A DNA stretch of 9,255 nucleotides from VFMC01 sp031404435 (GTDB lineage Bacteria; Actinomycetota; Acidimicrobiia; Acidimicrobiales; Ilumatobacteraceae), in the NCBI GenBank assembly GCA_031404435.1, contig JANNHO010000528.1, positions 1-9,255 on the forward strand, in the 5' to 3' direction. Shown piece after piece: positions 1 to 5,251 of this stretch. A program made the position numbers and the translations under genes. The notes under the pieces are model-generated. The model was not told the origin of the DNA, did no database searches, and saw only the letters and a list, made by a program, of their open reading frames with translations. The stretch's first letter is position 1, and each line of letters starts with the position of its first letter.

Positions 1-2
1 AA

Positions 3-215
3 GGCTTTGACCCCGACCACGCCGAAGAGATCCCGGTCGAGGAGTACCTCCTCCAGCGCGCCGTTGTCGCTCGCGCCCGCTGCGAACAACAGCTGCTGGA
101 CAACGTGGTCACTGCCCGAGCCGCCGGCCTCTCATGGCAGAAGATCGGTTCCATCCTCGGCACCTCAGCCCAGGCCGCCCAGCAGCGCTACGGAACTGTC
201 GTCGAAGCATCCTGA
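3..215 (+). CDS. Small helix-turn-helix protein, 5' end cut by window edge
   Basis: The frame beginning at base 3 is open from the window edge to the TGA at 213-215 and gives 70 residues of a C-terminal part. The first half is acidic and helical (PVEEYLLQRAVVARARCEQQ). The second half is a clear helix-turn-helix: ARAAGLSWQKIGSILGTSAQ followed by AAQQRYG. This 'G-x-S-W-x-x-I-G-x-x-L-G-x-S-x-Q-A-A-x-Q-R' pattern is common in small actinobacterial DNA-binding proteins of unknown role. The overlapping frame 1 (7-222) is an Arg/Ser/Pro-rich shadow. The gene sits beside mobile-element remnants, so it may be part of an accessory region, but function cannot be assigned. Confidence is good that it is coding and modest on DNA binding. 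Confidence 0.7.
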   Translation, partial: GFDPDHAEEIPVEEYLLQRAVVARARCEQQLLDNVVTARAAGLSWQKIGSILGTSAQAAQQRYGTVVEAS

Positions 216-243
216 CCGCTGATCCGATCGACGCAGTTACGGC

Positions 244-318
244 CTACACGTATCCCGTGGGGTGGCGCAGCGTGTAGGGCTCCTCCAGGGCGTGGATCTC
301 GTCGTCGGTTAGTTGTCC
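244..318 (-). pseudogene. Orphan C-terminal tail resembling an aldo/keto reductase
   Basis: The minus frame ending at the TAG at 244-246 closes with GQLTDDEIHALEEPYTLRHP, then TGYV. The pattern 'L-T/S-D-E-E-I-x-x-L-E-x-P-Y-x-P/L-x-x-x-G' is the usual C-terminal end of NADP-dependent aldo/keto reductases. Upstream in this frame the translation turns into Arg/His-rich shadow sequence, and the neighbouring minus frame takes over with a relaxase tail. At most about 24 residues of the family therefore remain, with no catalytic Asp/Tyr/Lys/His present. I read it as a remnant joined to the relaxase fragment by recombination. It could instead be a frameshifted extension of that fragment or chance, given its shortness. 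Confidence 0.35.
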
Positions 319-527
319 GAGGCGACGACTCCCTCGAGAATGTCGCGGGCTTCGCTGACGTCGTGGGTGTCGGTGACGACATAGACACGGTTGTCGTCGC
401 GCCCGCGGGTCATCGCCACATACAAGCCGCGACCGGTCGTCGCCGCGGTCGCGAACGTGATCGACGCTGTCTCGGTCGCAGCCTGTGTGCCGTATTCGGT
501 GGCCGCGTAGCCGAGGCGCCACATGCT
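309..527 (-). pseudogene. C-terminal helicase remnant of a TrwC/TraA-type (MobF) relaxase
   Basis: About 71 residues ending at the TAA at 309-311 match the end of the RecD-like helicase half of actinobacterial conjugative relaxases. RLGYAATEYGTQAAT corresponds to the 'YA-T-x-x-x-x-Q-G-x-T' motif, with the usual Gly after Gln replaced by Ala. GRGLYVAMTRGRDDNRVYVV corresponds to the 'lYVAlTRgR' helicase motif VI. It then runs TDTHDVSEARDILEGVVASD. Upstream of about 527 the frame loses all family resemblance and overlaps a plus-strand transposase fragment. Everything N-terminal (relaxase domain, Walker A/B) is absent, so it cannot function. It is a relic of a conjugative or integrative element. 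Confidence 0.65.
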
Positions 528-542
528 GTTGGGTGTAGTCGG

Positions 543-674
543 CCGGCAGAAGAGGTTCTGGATCGGGAGCGGACTGTGACCGAGGTCGCGCGGTCGTTGT
601 CGATCACGACACCGGAGACGTTGCGGCGTTGGGTGGTCCAGGCCCGCGTTGCGCGCGGTTCGCCATCGAATTGA
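543..674 (+). pseudogene. IS3-family transposase OrfA fragment (HTH part)
   Basis: The plus frame ending at the TGA at 672-674 contains EEVLDRERTVTEVARSLSIT, then TPETLRRWVVQARVARG. This is the HTH_Tnp_1 pattern of IS3/IS911 OrfA ('VLDxxRTVTEVARxLGvtPETLRxWVxQAR'). Only about 43 residues are present. There is no proper N-terminus with the usual basic 'R-x-Y/F-s-x-E-f-K' start and no leucine-zipper extension. No OrfB (DDE) frame follows, because the carbonic anhydrase gene begins its 3' end at 707. No inverted repeats are evident. It is a truncated insertion-sequence relic abutting the relaxase remnant on the opposite strand. Confidence 0.55.
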
Positions 675-706
675 TCTGACCGGTCGCACCTGCCGAAGGG
701 CCAATC

Positions 707-1285
707 TCAGGCGGCGGCGCCCGCTGTGGTGGCGGCCGGGACTTCGATCAGGCGGCCGGAGCTAACATCGTAGACGTAGCCGAAGATGGCGATGCTGCTC
801 GGCACGAGCGGGTGACAGCGGATTCGGACCACGTCGTCGACGACGCTCTGTTCCTGATTGGGAATCGTTAGCCAATCGATGTACGCGCCCTCGGCTGAGC
901 CCGGACCCGTGCCCACGTCGTAGAAGCCGTGATCGCCGAGCGCCGCAGTCTCGAGGCTGCTCGACAGCAGACCGCGCATCACGTCGTCGCTGAAGAACTC
1001 CATCCCGCAGTTGGTGTGGTGGATGACGAACCACTCCTTGGTCCCGAGCAACTTGTACGAAATGACCAGCGACCGGATTGCATCGTCACTCGCTCGCCCG
1101 CCGGCATTACGGATCACATGAGCGTCACCCTCGCTCAGCCCGGCGTACTTCGCCGGATCGAGGCGGGCATCCATGCACGTGAGGATGGCGAACTGGCGCG
1201 CCGGTGGCAGGGCCAGCTGCGACTTCGCCCCGAACTCGGCGGCGTACTTCTCGTTCGCCGCAAGCACTTCGTTGAGAACAGACAT
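707..1285 (-). CDS. Beta-class carbonic anhydrase
   Basis: Encodes 192 residues and interconverts CO2 and bicarbonate with a zinc ion, probably in the cytoplasm since no signal peptide is seen. Zinc ligands fit the beta class: Cys37 in CMDARLD, and His90 and Cys93 in HHTNCGM. The Asp39/Arg41 dyad that gates the metal is present, as is the family motif HVIRNAGGR (residues 56-64). The closest type I recall is the short mycobacterial Rv1284 form (about 163 aa). This protein has an extra stretch at about residues 108-145 (GDHGFYDVGTGPGSAEG and around) before the C-terminal FGYVYDVSSG. The frame extends upstream to 1393, but the ATG at 1285 is chosen because GAAGGGG lies 5 nt before it and the longer N-terminus is Arg-rich and unlike the family. 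It is divergent from the MazG-like gene and ends next to mobile relics. Confidence 0.92.
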   Translation of the reverse strand: MSVLNEVLAANEKYAAEFGAKSQLALPPARQFAILTCMDARLDPAKYAGLSEGDAHVIRNAGGRASDDAIRSLVISYKLLGTKEWFVIHHTNCGMEFFSDDVMRGLLSSSLETAALGDHGFYDVGTGPGSAEGAYIDWLTIPNQEQSVVDDVVRIRCHPLVPSSIAIFGYVYDVSSGRLIEVPAATTAGAAA

Positions 1286-1290
1286 CTCGA

Positions 1291-1297
1291 CCCCTTC
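1291..1297 (-). promoter_or_regulatory. Ribosome binding site fixing the carbonic anhydrase start
   Basis: Read on the minus strand this is GAAGGGG, separated by TCGAG from the ATG at 1285. It is one of only two convincing Shine-Dalgarno sequences in the window (the other is inside lysC) and argues for the internal ATG over the upstream in-frame start at 1393. Confidence 0.6.
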
Positions 1298-1325
1298 GTA
1301 GCGACGGCCCAGACGCCGTGAGCGA

Positions 1326-1352
1326 ACCATACCCCTCGTCCGGGGCGGACAA
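1326..1352 (-). promoter_or_regulatory. Candidate promoter of the carbonic anhydrase gene
   Basis: On the minus strand TTGTCC (1352-1347) and TATGGT (1331-1326) are separated by 15 bases, and transcription would begin near 1319, giving a leader of about 35 nt. The spacing is short for a sigma-70 type promoter, so the assignment is tentative. It shares the 149-base divergent intergenic region with the MazG-like gene. Confidence 0.3.
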
Positions 1353-1408
1353 CGGCGCCGTGACGCCTTCACCTCGCGCCGGCGCAACAGCATCCGCGGT
1401 CATCGTCT

Positions 1409-1426
1409 GGTAGCTACCGGTACGCT
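1409..1426 (+). promoter_or_regulatory. Overlapping palindromes and -10-like box before the MazG-like gene
   Basis: Two perfect palindromes overlap here: GGTAGCTACC (1409-1418) and TACCGGTA (1415-1422). They run into TACGCT (1421-1426), a TANNNT -10-like hexamer 8 nt before the GTG at 1435. That spacing would start transcription at or next to the start codon. No good -35 is seen. The palindromes could be an operator, but they are short and no regulator is identified. Confidence 0.3.
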
Positions 1427-1434
1427 GCGCGGCC

Positions 1435-1722
1435 GTGGACATCGCCCATCTGCAAGACGTGATCGAGCGGACATTCGGTGAACGAGATCGCGCCCGCGGG
1501 GTGCCCTCAAGTGTGGCGTGGCTGGCCGAGGAAGTCGGTGAACTCGCTCAGGCGGTCCGCAAGGGCACGCCGGATCAGCAGCGCCACGAGTTTGCCGACG
1601 TGCTCGCCTGGGTGGCGTCACTCGCCAACCAGATGGACATCGACCTCGCCGAAGCCCTCGATCGGTACTCGCATGGCTGCCCCCGATGTGCATCGATCCC
1701 GTGCGTGTGCCCGAGCGTTTGA
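1435..1722 (+). CDS. MazG-like nucleotide pyrophosphohydrolase
   Basis: Encodes 95 residues from a GTG, with no Shine-Dalgarno. The alpha-helical MazG/NTP-PPase fold is indicated by WLAEEVGELAQAVRKG (Glu32, Glu33, Glu36) and the second acidic helix EFADVLAWVASLANQM (Glu52, Asp55). These form the usual EExxE...ExxD magnesium-binding set. Such enzymes hydrolyse nucleoside triphosphates to monophosphates plus pyrophosphate, often cleaning non-canonical or stress nucleotides. The substrate cannot be told from sequence. The length fits single-domain MazG-like proteins, which act as dimers or tetramers. After the catalytic helices comes a short tail with Cys82, Cys85, Cys90 and Cys92 (CPRCASIPCVC), a possible zinc knuckle. 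Other starts are unlikely, because the frame just upstream offers no better codon and the homology begins at once. Confidence 0.82.
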   Translation: MDIAHLQDVIERTFGERDRARGVPSSVAWLAEEVGELAQAVRKGTPDQQRHEFADVLAWVASLANQMDIDLAEALDRYSHGCPRCASIPCVCPSV

Positions 1723-1735
1723 GCCGGAGACCGGC
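1723..1735 (+). terminator. Weak hairpin directly after the MazG-like gene
   Basis: GCCGG AGA CCGGC is a perfect 5-bp stem with a 3-nt loop starting at the base after the stop codon. There is no T-tract. It lies in the 51-base gap between two convergent genes, where a terminator is expected, but so short a GC stem is common by chance in this DNA. Confidence 0.25.
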
Positions 1736-1773
1736 GGTTCACCGGGCACGCGGGGCCGAGCCCAGCGCAGCGG

Positions 1774-2847
1774 TTAGCGCAAGAAGAGCTCGGCAATCTG
1801 GACGGCGTTGAGCGCGGCACCCTTGCGGAGGTTGTCGTTGCTGACGAACAGCACCAGGCCGCGGCCATCGGCAAGACCCGGCTGACCATCGAGCGATGTG
1901 TCCTGGCGGATCCGGCCGACGAAGCTTGGGTCCTGACCGGCCGCCTCGAGCGGGGTCGGCACGTCGCTCAGCACGACTCCCGGTGCCGCTGCGAGCAGCT
2001 CGGTTGCCCTGGCCACGGAGATCGGACGCGCGAATTCGGCGTTGATGCTCAGCGAATGCCCGGTGAACACCGGGACCCGCACGCAGGTACCGCTGACGCG
2101 CAAGTTGGGGATGCCGAGGATCTTGCGCGACTCACCGCGCAGCTTCTGCTCCTCATCGGTCTCGAACGAGCCATCGTCGACGTAGCTTCCTGCGTACGGC
2201 AACACGTTGAACGCGATCGGCTTGGCAAACTTGACCGGCGTCGGAAACGCGACAGCGTCGCCCGCGTGGGTGAGTTCGCGGGCCCGGTCTGCCACCTCAC
2301 GGGCCTGCTTGTCGAGTTCGTCCACCCCGGCCAACCCGCCACCGCTCACGGCCTGATACGTGCTCGCCACCAGACGCACCAGCCCGGCTTCGTCGTGAAG
2401 TGGCTTGAGCACGGGCATGGCCGCCATCGTGGTGCAGTTCGGGTTGGCAATGATTCCCTTGCGGGCGTTGGCAATCTCGGCGCCATTGACCTCGCTGACG
2501 ACCAGCGGCACGTCGGGGTCCATCCGCCACGCCGACGAGTTGTCGATCACGGTCACACCCGCAGCGGCGAACACCGGAGCGAGTGTCTTCGACGATGTTG
2601 CCCCGGACGAAAACAGGGCGAGGTCGAGACCCGATGGGTCGGCGGTGGAGGCATCCTCGACGATGACGTCGACGCCATTGAATTGCAGCGTGGTACCCGC
2701 CGACCGGGAGGAAGCAAAGAAGCGAATCTCGGCGAGGGGGAAGTTCCGCTCGCTCAAGATCTGGCGCATCACCGTGCCGACCTGACCGGTGGCACCCACC
2801 ACCCCGACCCGTAATCCTGCTCCGCCATGACCTGCACCGATTTTCAT
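1774..2847 (-). CDS. asd: Aspartate-semialdehyde dehydrogenase
   Basis: Encodes 357 residues, near the family's usual 335-370. It reduces beta-aspartyl phosphate to aspartate semialdehyde with NADPH, the second step of the Lys/Thr/Met/diaminopimelate pathway, in the cytoplasm. The N-terminal Rossmann motif GATGQVG is at residues 18-24. The catalytic cysteine is Cys138 in NPNCTT. Gln165 in YQAVSGGG, Arg257 in RVPV and the catalytic His264 in FTGHS complete the active site. The ATG at 2847 leaves a 12-residue Gly-rich leader before the first strand (RVGVVG). No Shine-Dalgarno is present and no better in-frame start is seen, so the start is moderately sure. It is the last gene of the minus-strand group lysC - methyltransferase - asd, 60 bases after the methyltransferase stop. 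Confidence 0.95.
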   Translation of the reverse strand: MKIGAGHGGAGLRVGVVGATGQVGTVMRQILSERNFPLAEIRFFASSRSAGTTLQFNGVDVIVEDASTADPSGLDLALFSSGATSSKTLAPVFAAAGVTVIDNSSAWRMDPDVPLVVSEVNGAEIANARKGIIANPNCTTMAAMPVLKPLHDEAGLVRLVASTYQAVSGGGLAGVDELDKQAREVADRARELTHAGDAVAFPTPVKFAKPIAFNVLPYAGSYVDDGSFETDEEQKLRGESRKILGIPNLRVSGTCVRVPVFTGHSLSINAEFARPISVARATELLAAAPGVVLSDVPTPLEAAGQDPSFVGRIRQDTSLDGQPGLADGRGLVLFVSNDNLRKGAALNAVQIAELFLR

Positions 2848-2854
2848 GGCTGTG

Positions 2855-2860
2855 AGGCTA
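2855..2860 (-). promoter_or_regulatory. -10-like hexamer just before asd
   Basis: Minus-strand TAGCCT ends 7 nt before the asd ATG, a spacing that would give a leaderless transcript. No -35 match is found 16-18 bases upstream, so this is weak alone. It matters mainly because lysC, the MazG-like gene and the MFS gene show the same arrangement. Confidence 0.2.
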
Positions 2861-2907
2861 ACGCTGGCCCCGACTGAACGCCCGCGAATTTGACTCGGTC
2901 ACGCATC

Positions 2908-3735
2908 TCACGCCACGGTGGCGACGAGCCACCAATGGCTCGCGTTCACACCATCGAAGGCCGACTCGGTGGCCGTGGCCAACCTGAACACCGCACGTTT
3001 GGGTGAGCGGACCACATTGGCCGCGCTGATCGTGTCGCCAAGCGCATGCAACACGTCGTCGGGAGCCAGCCGGTTGGCCTGCCACCCGAAGCGGGCAGTG
3101 AACCTCCGCCGGGCGAGCAACGGGCCGATCCCCGGAACTCGCCAAAGCCCACGGACTACTTTGCCGGCGGGCCACAACAACATGTCGACCCCTGTCCACG
3201 TACGGAAATTGAGCACCACGTGCCCGCCGGGCCTGGTGACGCGGACCGCCTCGGCGGCCAAGGCGAGCGCGTCGCCCCGATGGCAGTGCTGCAACGTGAT
3301 GTAGCTGAAGGTGAGGTCTGCCGCATGATCGTCGATCGAGAGCGTTCGCCCATCGCCGACGACGCTCGTCTGCATCCGTTCAGGCTCGCCGAACTGAGCG
3401 ACGGTCTCGCGGCAACGTTCGAGGAACGCCACGTCGAGGTCGCAGGCGATCACAGTGTCGAACATGGTGGTGAAACTGGCCGTCATCCGCCCGATGCCCG
3501 CACCGATTTCGACCATTGTCTGCTGGCGGAGCTGCGGGCTGGCGAGATCGAACGCAGTGAGGTAGGCGAGCGTCTCCTGGTTTCCGGTCTCGACGAACGA
3601 TGCCAGATCGAGCGCCGCACCACGCTGGTTGTTGAACACCCAGCCGGTCTCGCGCACCACATGGTCGGCGGACGGCTGCTGCTCCGAGGCCGTGCCCGCT
3701 GCGGTCCAGGGGACGTGTTGCTTGCGGCGGCTCAT
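2908..3735 (-). CDS. Class I SAM-dependent methyltransferase
   Basis: Encodes 275 residues. The S-adenosylmethionine-binding core is visible: motif I VEIGAGIGRMT (residues 75-85), the acidic end of strand 2 in VIACDLD (Asp99), motif III/IV LTFSYITLQHC (141-151), and the post-core RVTRPGGHVVLNF (165-177). This is the Methyltransf_11/25 type layout. The substrate is unknown. The N-terminal 70 residues (GWVFNNQRGAALDLASFVE) may form a lid, and a basic region follows the core (WRVPGIGPLLARRRFTARFG). The ATG at 3735 has no strong ribosome binding site. It begins 22 bases after the lysC stop and ends 60 bases before asd, so it is probably cotranscribed with both, which is an odd place for a methyltransferase. 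A sugar, lipid or small-molecule target is possible; nothing here decides it. Confidence 0.85.
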   Translation of the reverse strand: MSRRKQHVPWTAAGTASEQQPSADHVVRETGWVFNNQRGAALDLASFVETGNQETLAYLTAFDLASPQLRQQTMVEIGAGIGRMTASFTTMFDTVIACDLDVAFLERCRETVAQFGEPERMQTSVVGDGRTLSIDDHAADLTFSYITLQHCHRGDALALAAEAVRVTRPGGHVVLNFRTWTGVDMLLWPAGKVVRGLWRVPGIGPLLARRRFTARFGWQANRLAPDDVLHALGDTISAANVVRSPKRAVFRLATATESAFDGVNASHWWLVATVA

Positions 3736-3757
3736 GGTGGGGCCAGTGTGCCACGCC

Positions 3758-5008
3758 CTACTTGCGCTCGGGCAACGGGGCCGAATACGCCTCGCCCGAA
3801 TCGAGCCCGAACGCAGTGTGCAACGCCCGAGCCGCCCGTTCCAGATCCGCGGCAGCGGTGACGACGCTGATTCGAATGGTAGAGGTGGAGATCATCGCAA
3901 TGTTCACGCCCTCGGCGGCCAGGGTGCGGAACATCTTGGCGGCGATCCCGGGGCTGGTCTTCATCCCGGCACCGACCAGGCTGATCTTGCCGATCTCGGC
4001 ATCGTGGTCGACACCCTTGGCGCCGATCTCGGCGGCCACCCTGCTGACGATCGACTCGGCGGTCCCCATGTCGGCTTTCGGCATCGTGAAGCTGATGTCG
4101 GTAAAGCCGTCGCGGCTGGTGTTCTGCACGATCATGTCGACGTTCACGTTGGCCGCAGCGAGCGGCTCGAACAGTGCCGCGGAGATGCCGGGCCGGTCGG
4201 GGACACCGACAATGGTCACCTTCGACTCGCTGATGTCGGTGACGACGCTGGAGATGATCGGGTCTTCCACGCTTGGCTCCTGACCGGTGACCCACGTGCC
4301 CGGCTCCCAGGTGAAGCTGGACCGGACATGAAGGGGGACGTTGTGATTGCGGGCGAACTCGACGCTACGTAGCGCCAACACCTTGCTGCCTGCGCCCGCC
4401 ATCTCGAGCATCTCGTCGAAGTTGACGTGGGCCAGCTTGCGGGCCTGGGGCACGATCCGCGGGTCGGCGCTGAACACGCCGGTGACATCGGTGTAGATCT
4501 CGCAGCTGTCGGCGTTGAGCGCTTTGGCGAGCGCCGAGGCGGTGAGGTCGCTTGCCCCGCGGCCGAGGGTGGTGATTTCTTTGTCGGTGCTCACTCCTTG
4601 GAACCCGGCGACCACACATACCTTGCCCTCAGCGAGACCGGCGCGCACCCGGTCGCCTTTGACCTCGATGATCTTGGCCTTGCCATGGACGTTGTCGGTG
4701 ATGATGCCGACCTGGCTGCCGGTGAAGCTGATCGCGTCGATCCCGAATTCGTGCAGCGCCATGCACACCAGCGCTGCCGACATCCGCTCGCCGGTGGTGA
4801 GCAGCATGTCCATCTCGCGGCCGGGACGGTTGTTGGACACCTGCGTTGCGAGGGCGATGAGGTTGTCGGTGGTCTTGCCCATCGCGCTCACCACCACCAC
4901 TACGTCGTTGCCGTGACGCTTGGTGAACGCGACGTGTTCGGCGACGGCCCGCATTCGATCGGGGTCGGCGACGGAGGTGCCGCCGTACTTCTGCACAATC
5001 AGGGCCAC
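3758..5008 (-). CDS. lysC: Aspartate kinase, alpha subunit (full length)
   Basis: Encodes 416 residues and phosphorylates L-aspartate with ATP, the committed step to Lys, Thr, Met and diaminopimelate. The kinase domain covers about residues 1-240: KYGGTSV (7-13), LTTGERMSAAL (70-80), TLGRGASDLTA (147-157) and IYTDVTGVFSADPRI (171-185). Two ACT domains follow. The first is at about 263-325 (VTIVGVPDRPGISAALFEPL, then VDMIVQN), the second at about 340-400 (SLVGAGMKTSPGIAAKMF, then ISTSTIRIS). These bind inhibitory Lys/Thr. Two positions differ from the usual consensus: GRGASDLTA for GRGGSDTTA, and STSTIRIS for STSEIRIS. The start is a GTG; the nearby ATG (5019) is out of frame. A TAACAT box 9 nt before the GTG suggests a leaderless mRNA. 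An internal start for a beta subunit is listed separately. Confidence 0.95.
   Translation of the reverse strand: MALIVQKYGGTSVADPDRMRAVAEHVAFTKRHGNDVVVVVSAMGKTTDNLIALATQVSNNRPGREMDMLLTTGERMSAALVCMALHEFGIDAISFTGSQVGIITDNVHGKAKIIEVKGDRVRAGLAEGKVCVVAGFQGVSTDKEITTLGRGASDLTASALAKALNADSCEIYTDVTGVFSADPRIVPQARKLAHVNFDEMLEMAGAGSKVLALRSVEFARNHNVPLHVRSSFTWEPGTWVTGQEPSVEDPIISSVVTDISESKVTIVGVPDRPGISAALFEPLAAANVNVDMIVQNTSRDGFTDISFTMPKADMGTAESIVSRVAAEIGAKGVDHDAEIGKISLVGAGMKTSPGIAAKMFRTLAAEGVNIAMISTSTIRISVVTAAADLERAARALHTAFGLDSGEAYSAPLPERK
4268..4281 (-). promoter_or_regulatory. Internal translation start of lysC (regulatory beta subunit)
   Basis: On the minus strand AGGAG (4281-4277) is followed by six bases (CCAAGC) and an in-frame GTG (4270-4268), the codon for Val247 in GQEPSVEDP. 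Translation from here would give a 170-residue protein made only of the two ACT domains. In Corynebacterium glutamicum and Bacillus aspartokinase II, overlapping in-frame lysC translation makes such a beta subunit. The corynebacterial one starts at about residue 250 and has 172 residues, as I recall. The match in position, length and Shine-Dalgarno quality supports a heteromeric alpha/beta enzyme here. This Shine-Dalgarno is stronger than anything before the main lysC start. Confidence 0.6.
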
Positions 5009-5017
5009 GGGTGCGAC

Positions 5018-5049
5018 ATGTTACCGAATCGCACCCCCGAAGCTGCCAA
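5018..5049 (-). promoter_or_regulatory. Candidate lysC promoter
   Basis: On the minus strand TAACAT (5023-5018) lies 9 nt before the GTG start, and TTGGCA (5049-5044) is upstream with a 20-base spacer. The spacer is longer than the usual 16-18, so the -35 is uncertain. The -10 is a good match, and its position predicts a leader of 0-3 nt. Confidence 0.35.
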
Positions 5050-5065
5050 CTGCGATGATTGATGA

Positions 5066-5218
5066 GCGATCCTGGCTCTCGCGCTCGCTCCCCTGCGGGC
5101 CAAGCTGATCGCCAAAGGAATGGTGTGGAGCCCCGGTCACGGCGACACGGCCTTCTCGGTACCGCTCTTCGACGAGTTCATGTGCCGGGTCATGCCTGGC
5201 GAGGACTGGGCCAGCTGA
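5066..5218 (+). pseudogene. Orphan C-terminal tail of an ATPase/ORC-like protein
   Basis: A 50-codon frame opens just after two consecutive in-frame TGA codons (5060-5065) and ends at the TGA at 5216-5218. It reads LALAPLRAKLIAKGMVWSPG, then HGDTAFSVPLFDEFMCRVMP and GEDWAS. The pattern 'L-R-x-x-L-I-x-K-G-M-x-x-S-P-x-H-G-x-x-A-F-t-V-P-L-F-D-x-F-M-x-R' is what I recall at the winged-helix end of large bacterial AAA/ORC-like ATPases, many linked to mobile elements or toxin-type loci. The Walker motifs and everything upstream are missing, and lysC starts immediately to the left. It is most likely a relic left by a deletion. It could also be a tiny independent gene using an unseen start. The family assignment is from memory and tentative. 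Confidence 0.5.
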
Positions 5219-5243
5219 CATGCACTGCCGGACTGGGTAGCGT
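5215..5243 (+). promoter_or_regulatory. Promoter of the MFS transporter gene
   Basis: CTGACA (5215-5220), one base off TTGACA, is followed by a 17-base spacer and TAGCGT (5238-5243), a TANNNT -10. The GTG start at 5252 is 8 nt after the -10, so the transcript should begin at or within a base or two of the start codon. The -35 overlaps the stop codon of the ATPase relic. This is the best-formed promoter in the window. Confidence 0.5.
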
Positions 5244-5251
5244 CGACCAAC

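Noticed and set aside
1286..1393. Upstream extension of the carbonic anhydrase frame to 1393
   Set aside because: The added 36 residues are Arg-rich, unlike the family, and the ATG at 1285 has a good ribosome binding site.
2056..2814. A 252-codon plus-strand frame opposite asd
   Set aside because: Antisense shadow of a clear Asd sequence with its active-site Cys and His; no motif of its own.
3046..4372. Long plus-strand frames opposite the methyltransferase and lysC (3046-3861, 3629-4372)
   Set aside because: Composition is typical of antisense translation in GC-rich DNA, and the minus-strand genes have clear family motifs.
5009..5065. A possible riboswitch or lysine leader before lysC
   Set aside because: The candidate -10 lies 9 nt before the start codon, leaving no room for a leader, and no structured L-box-like sequence is seen.
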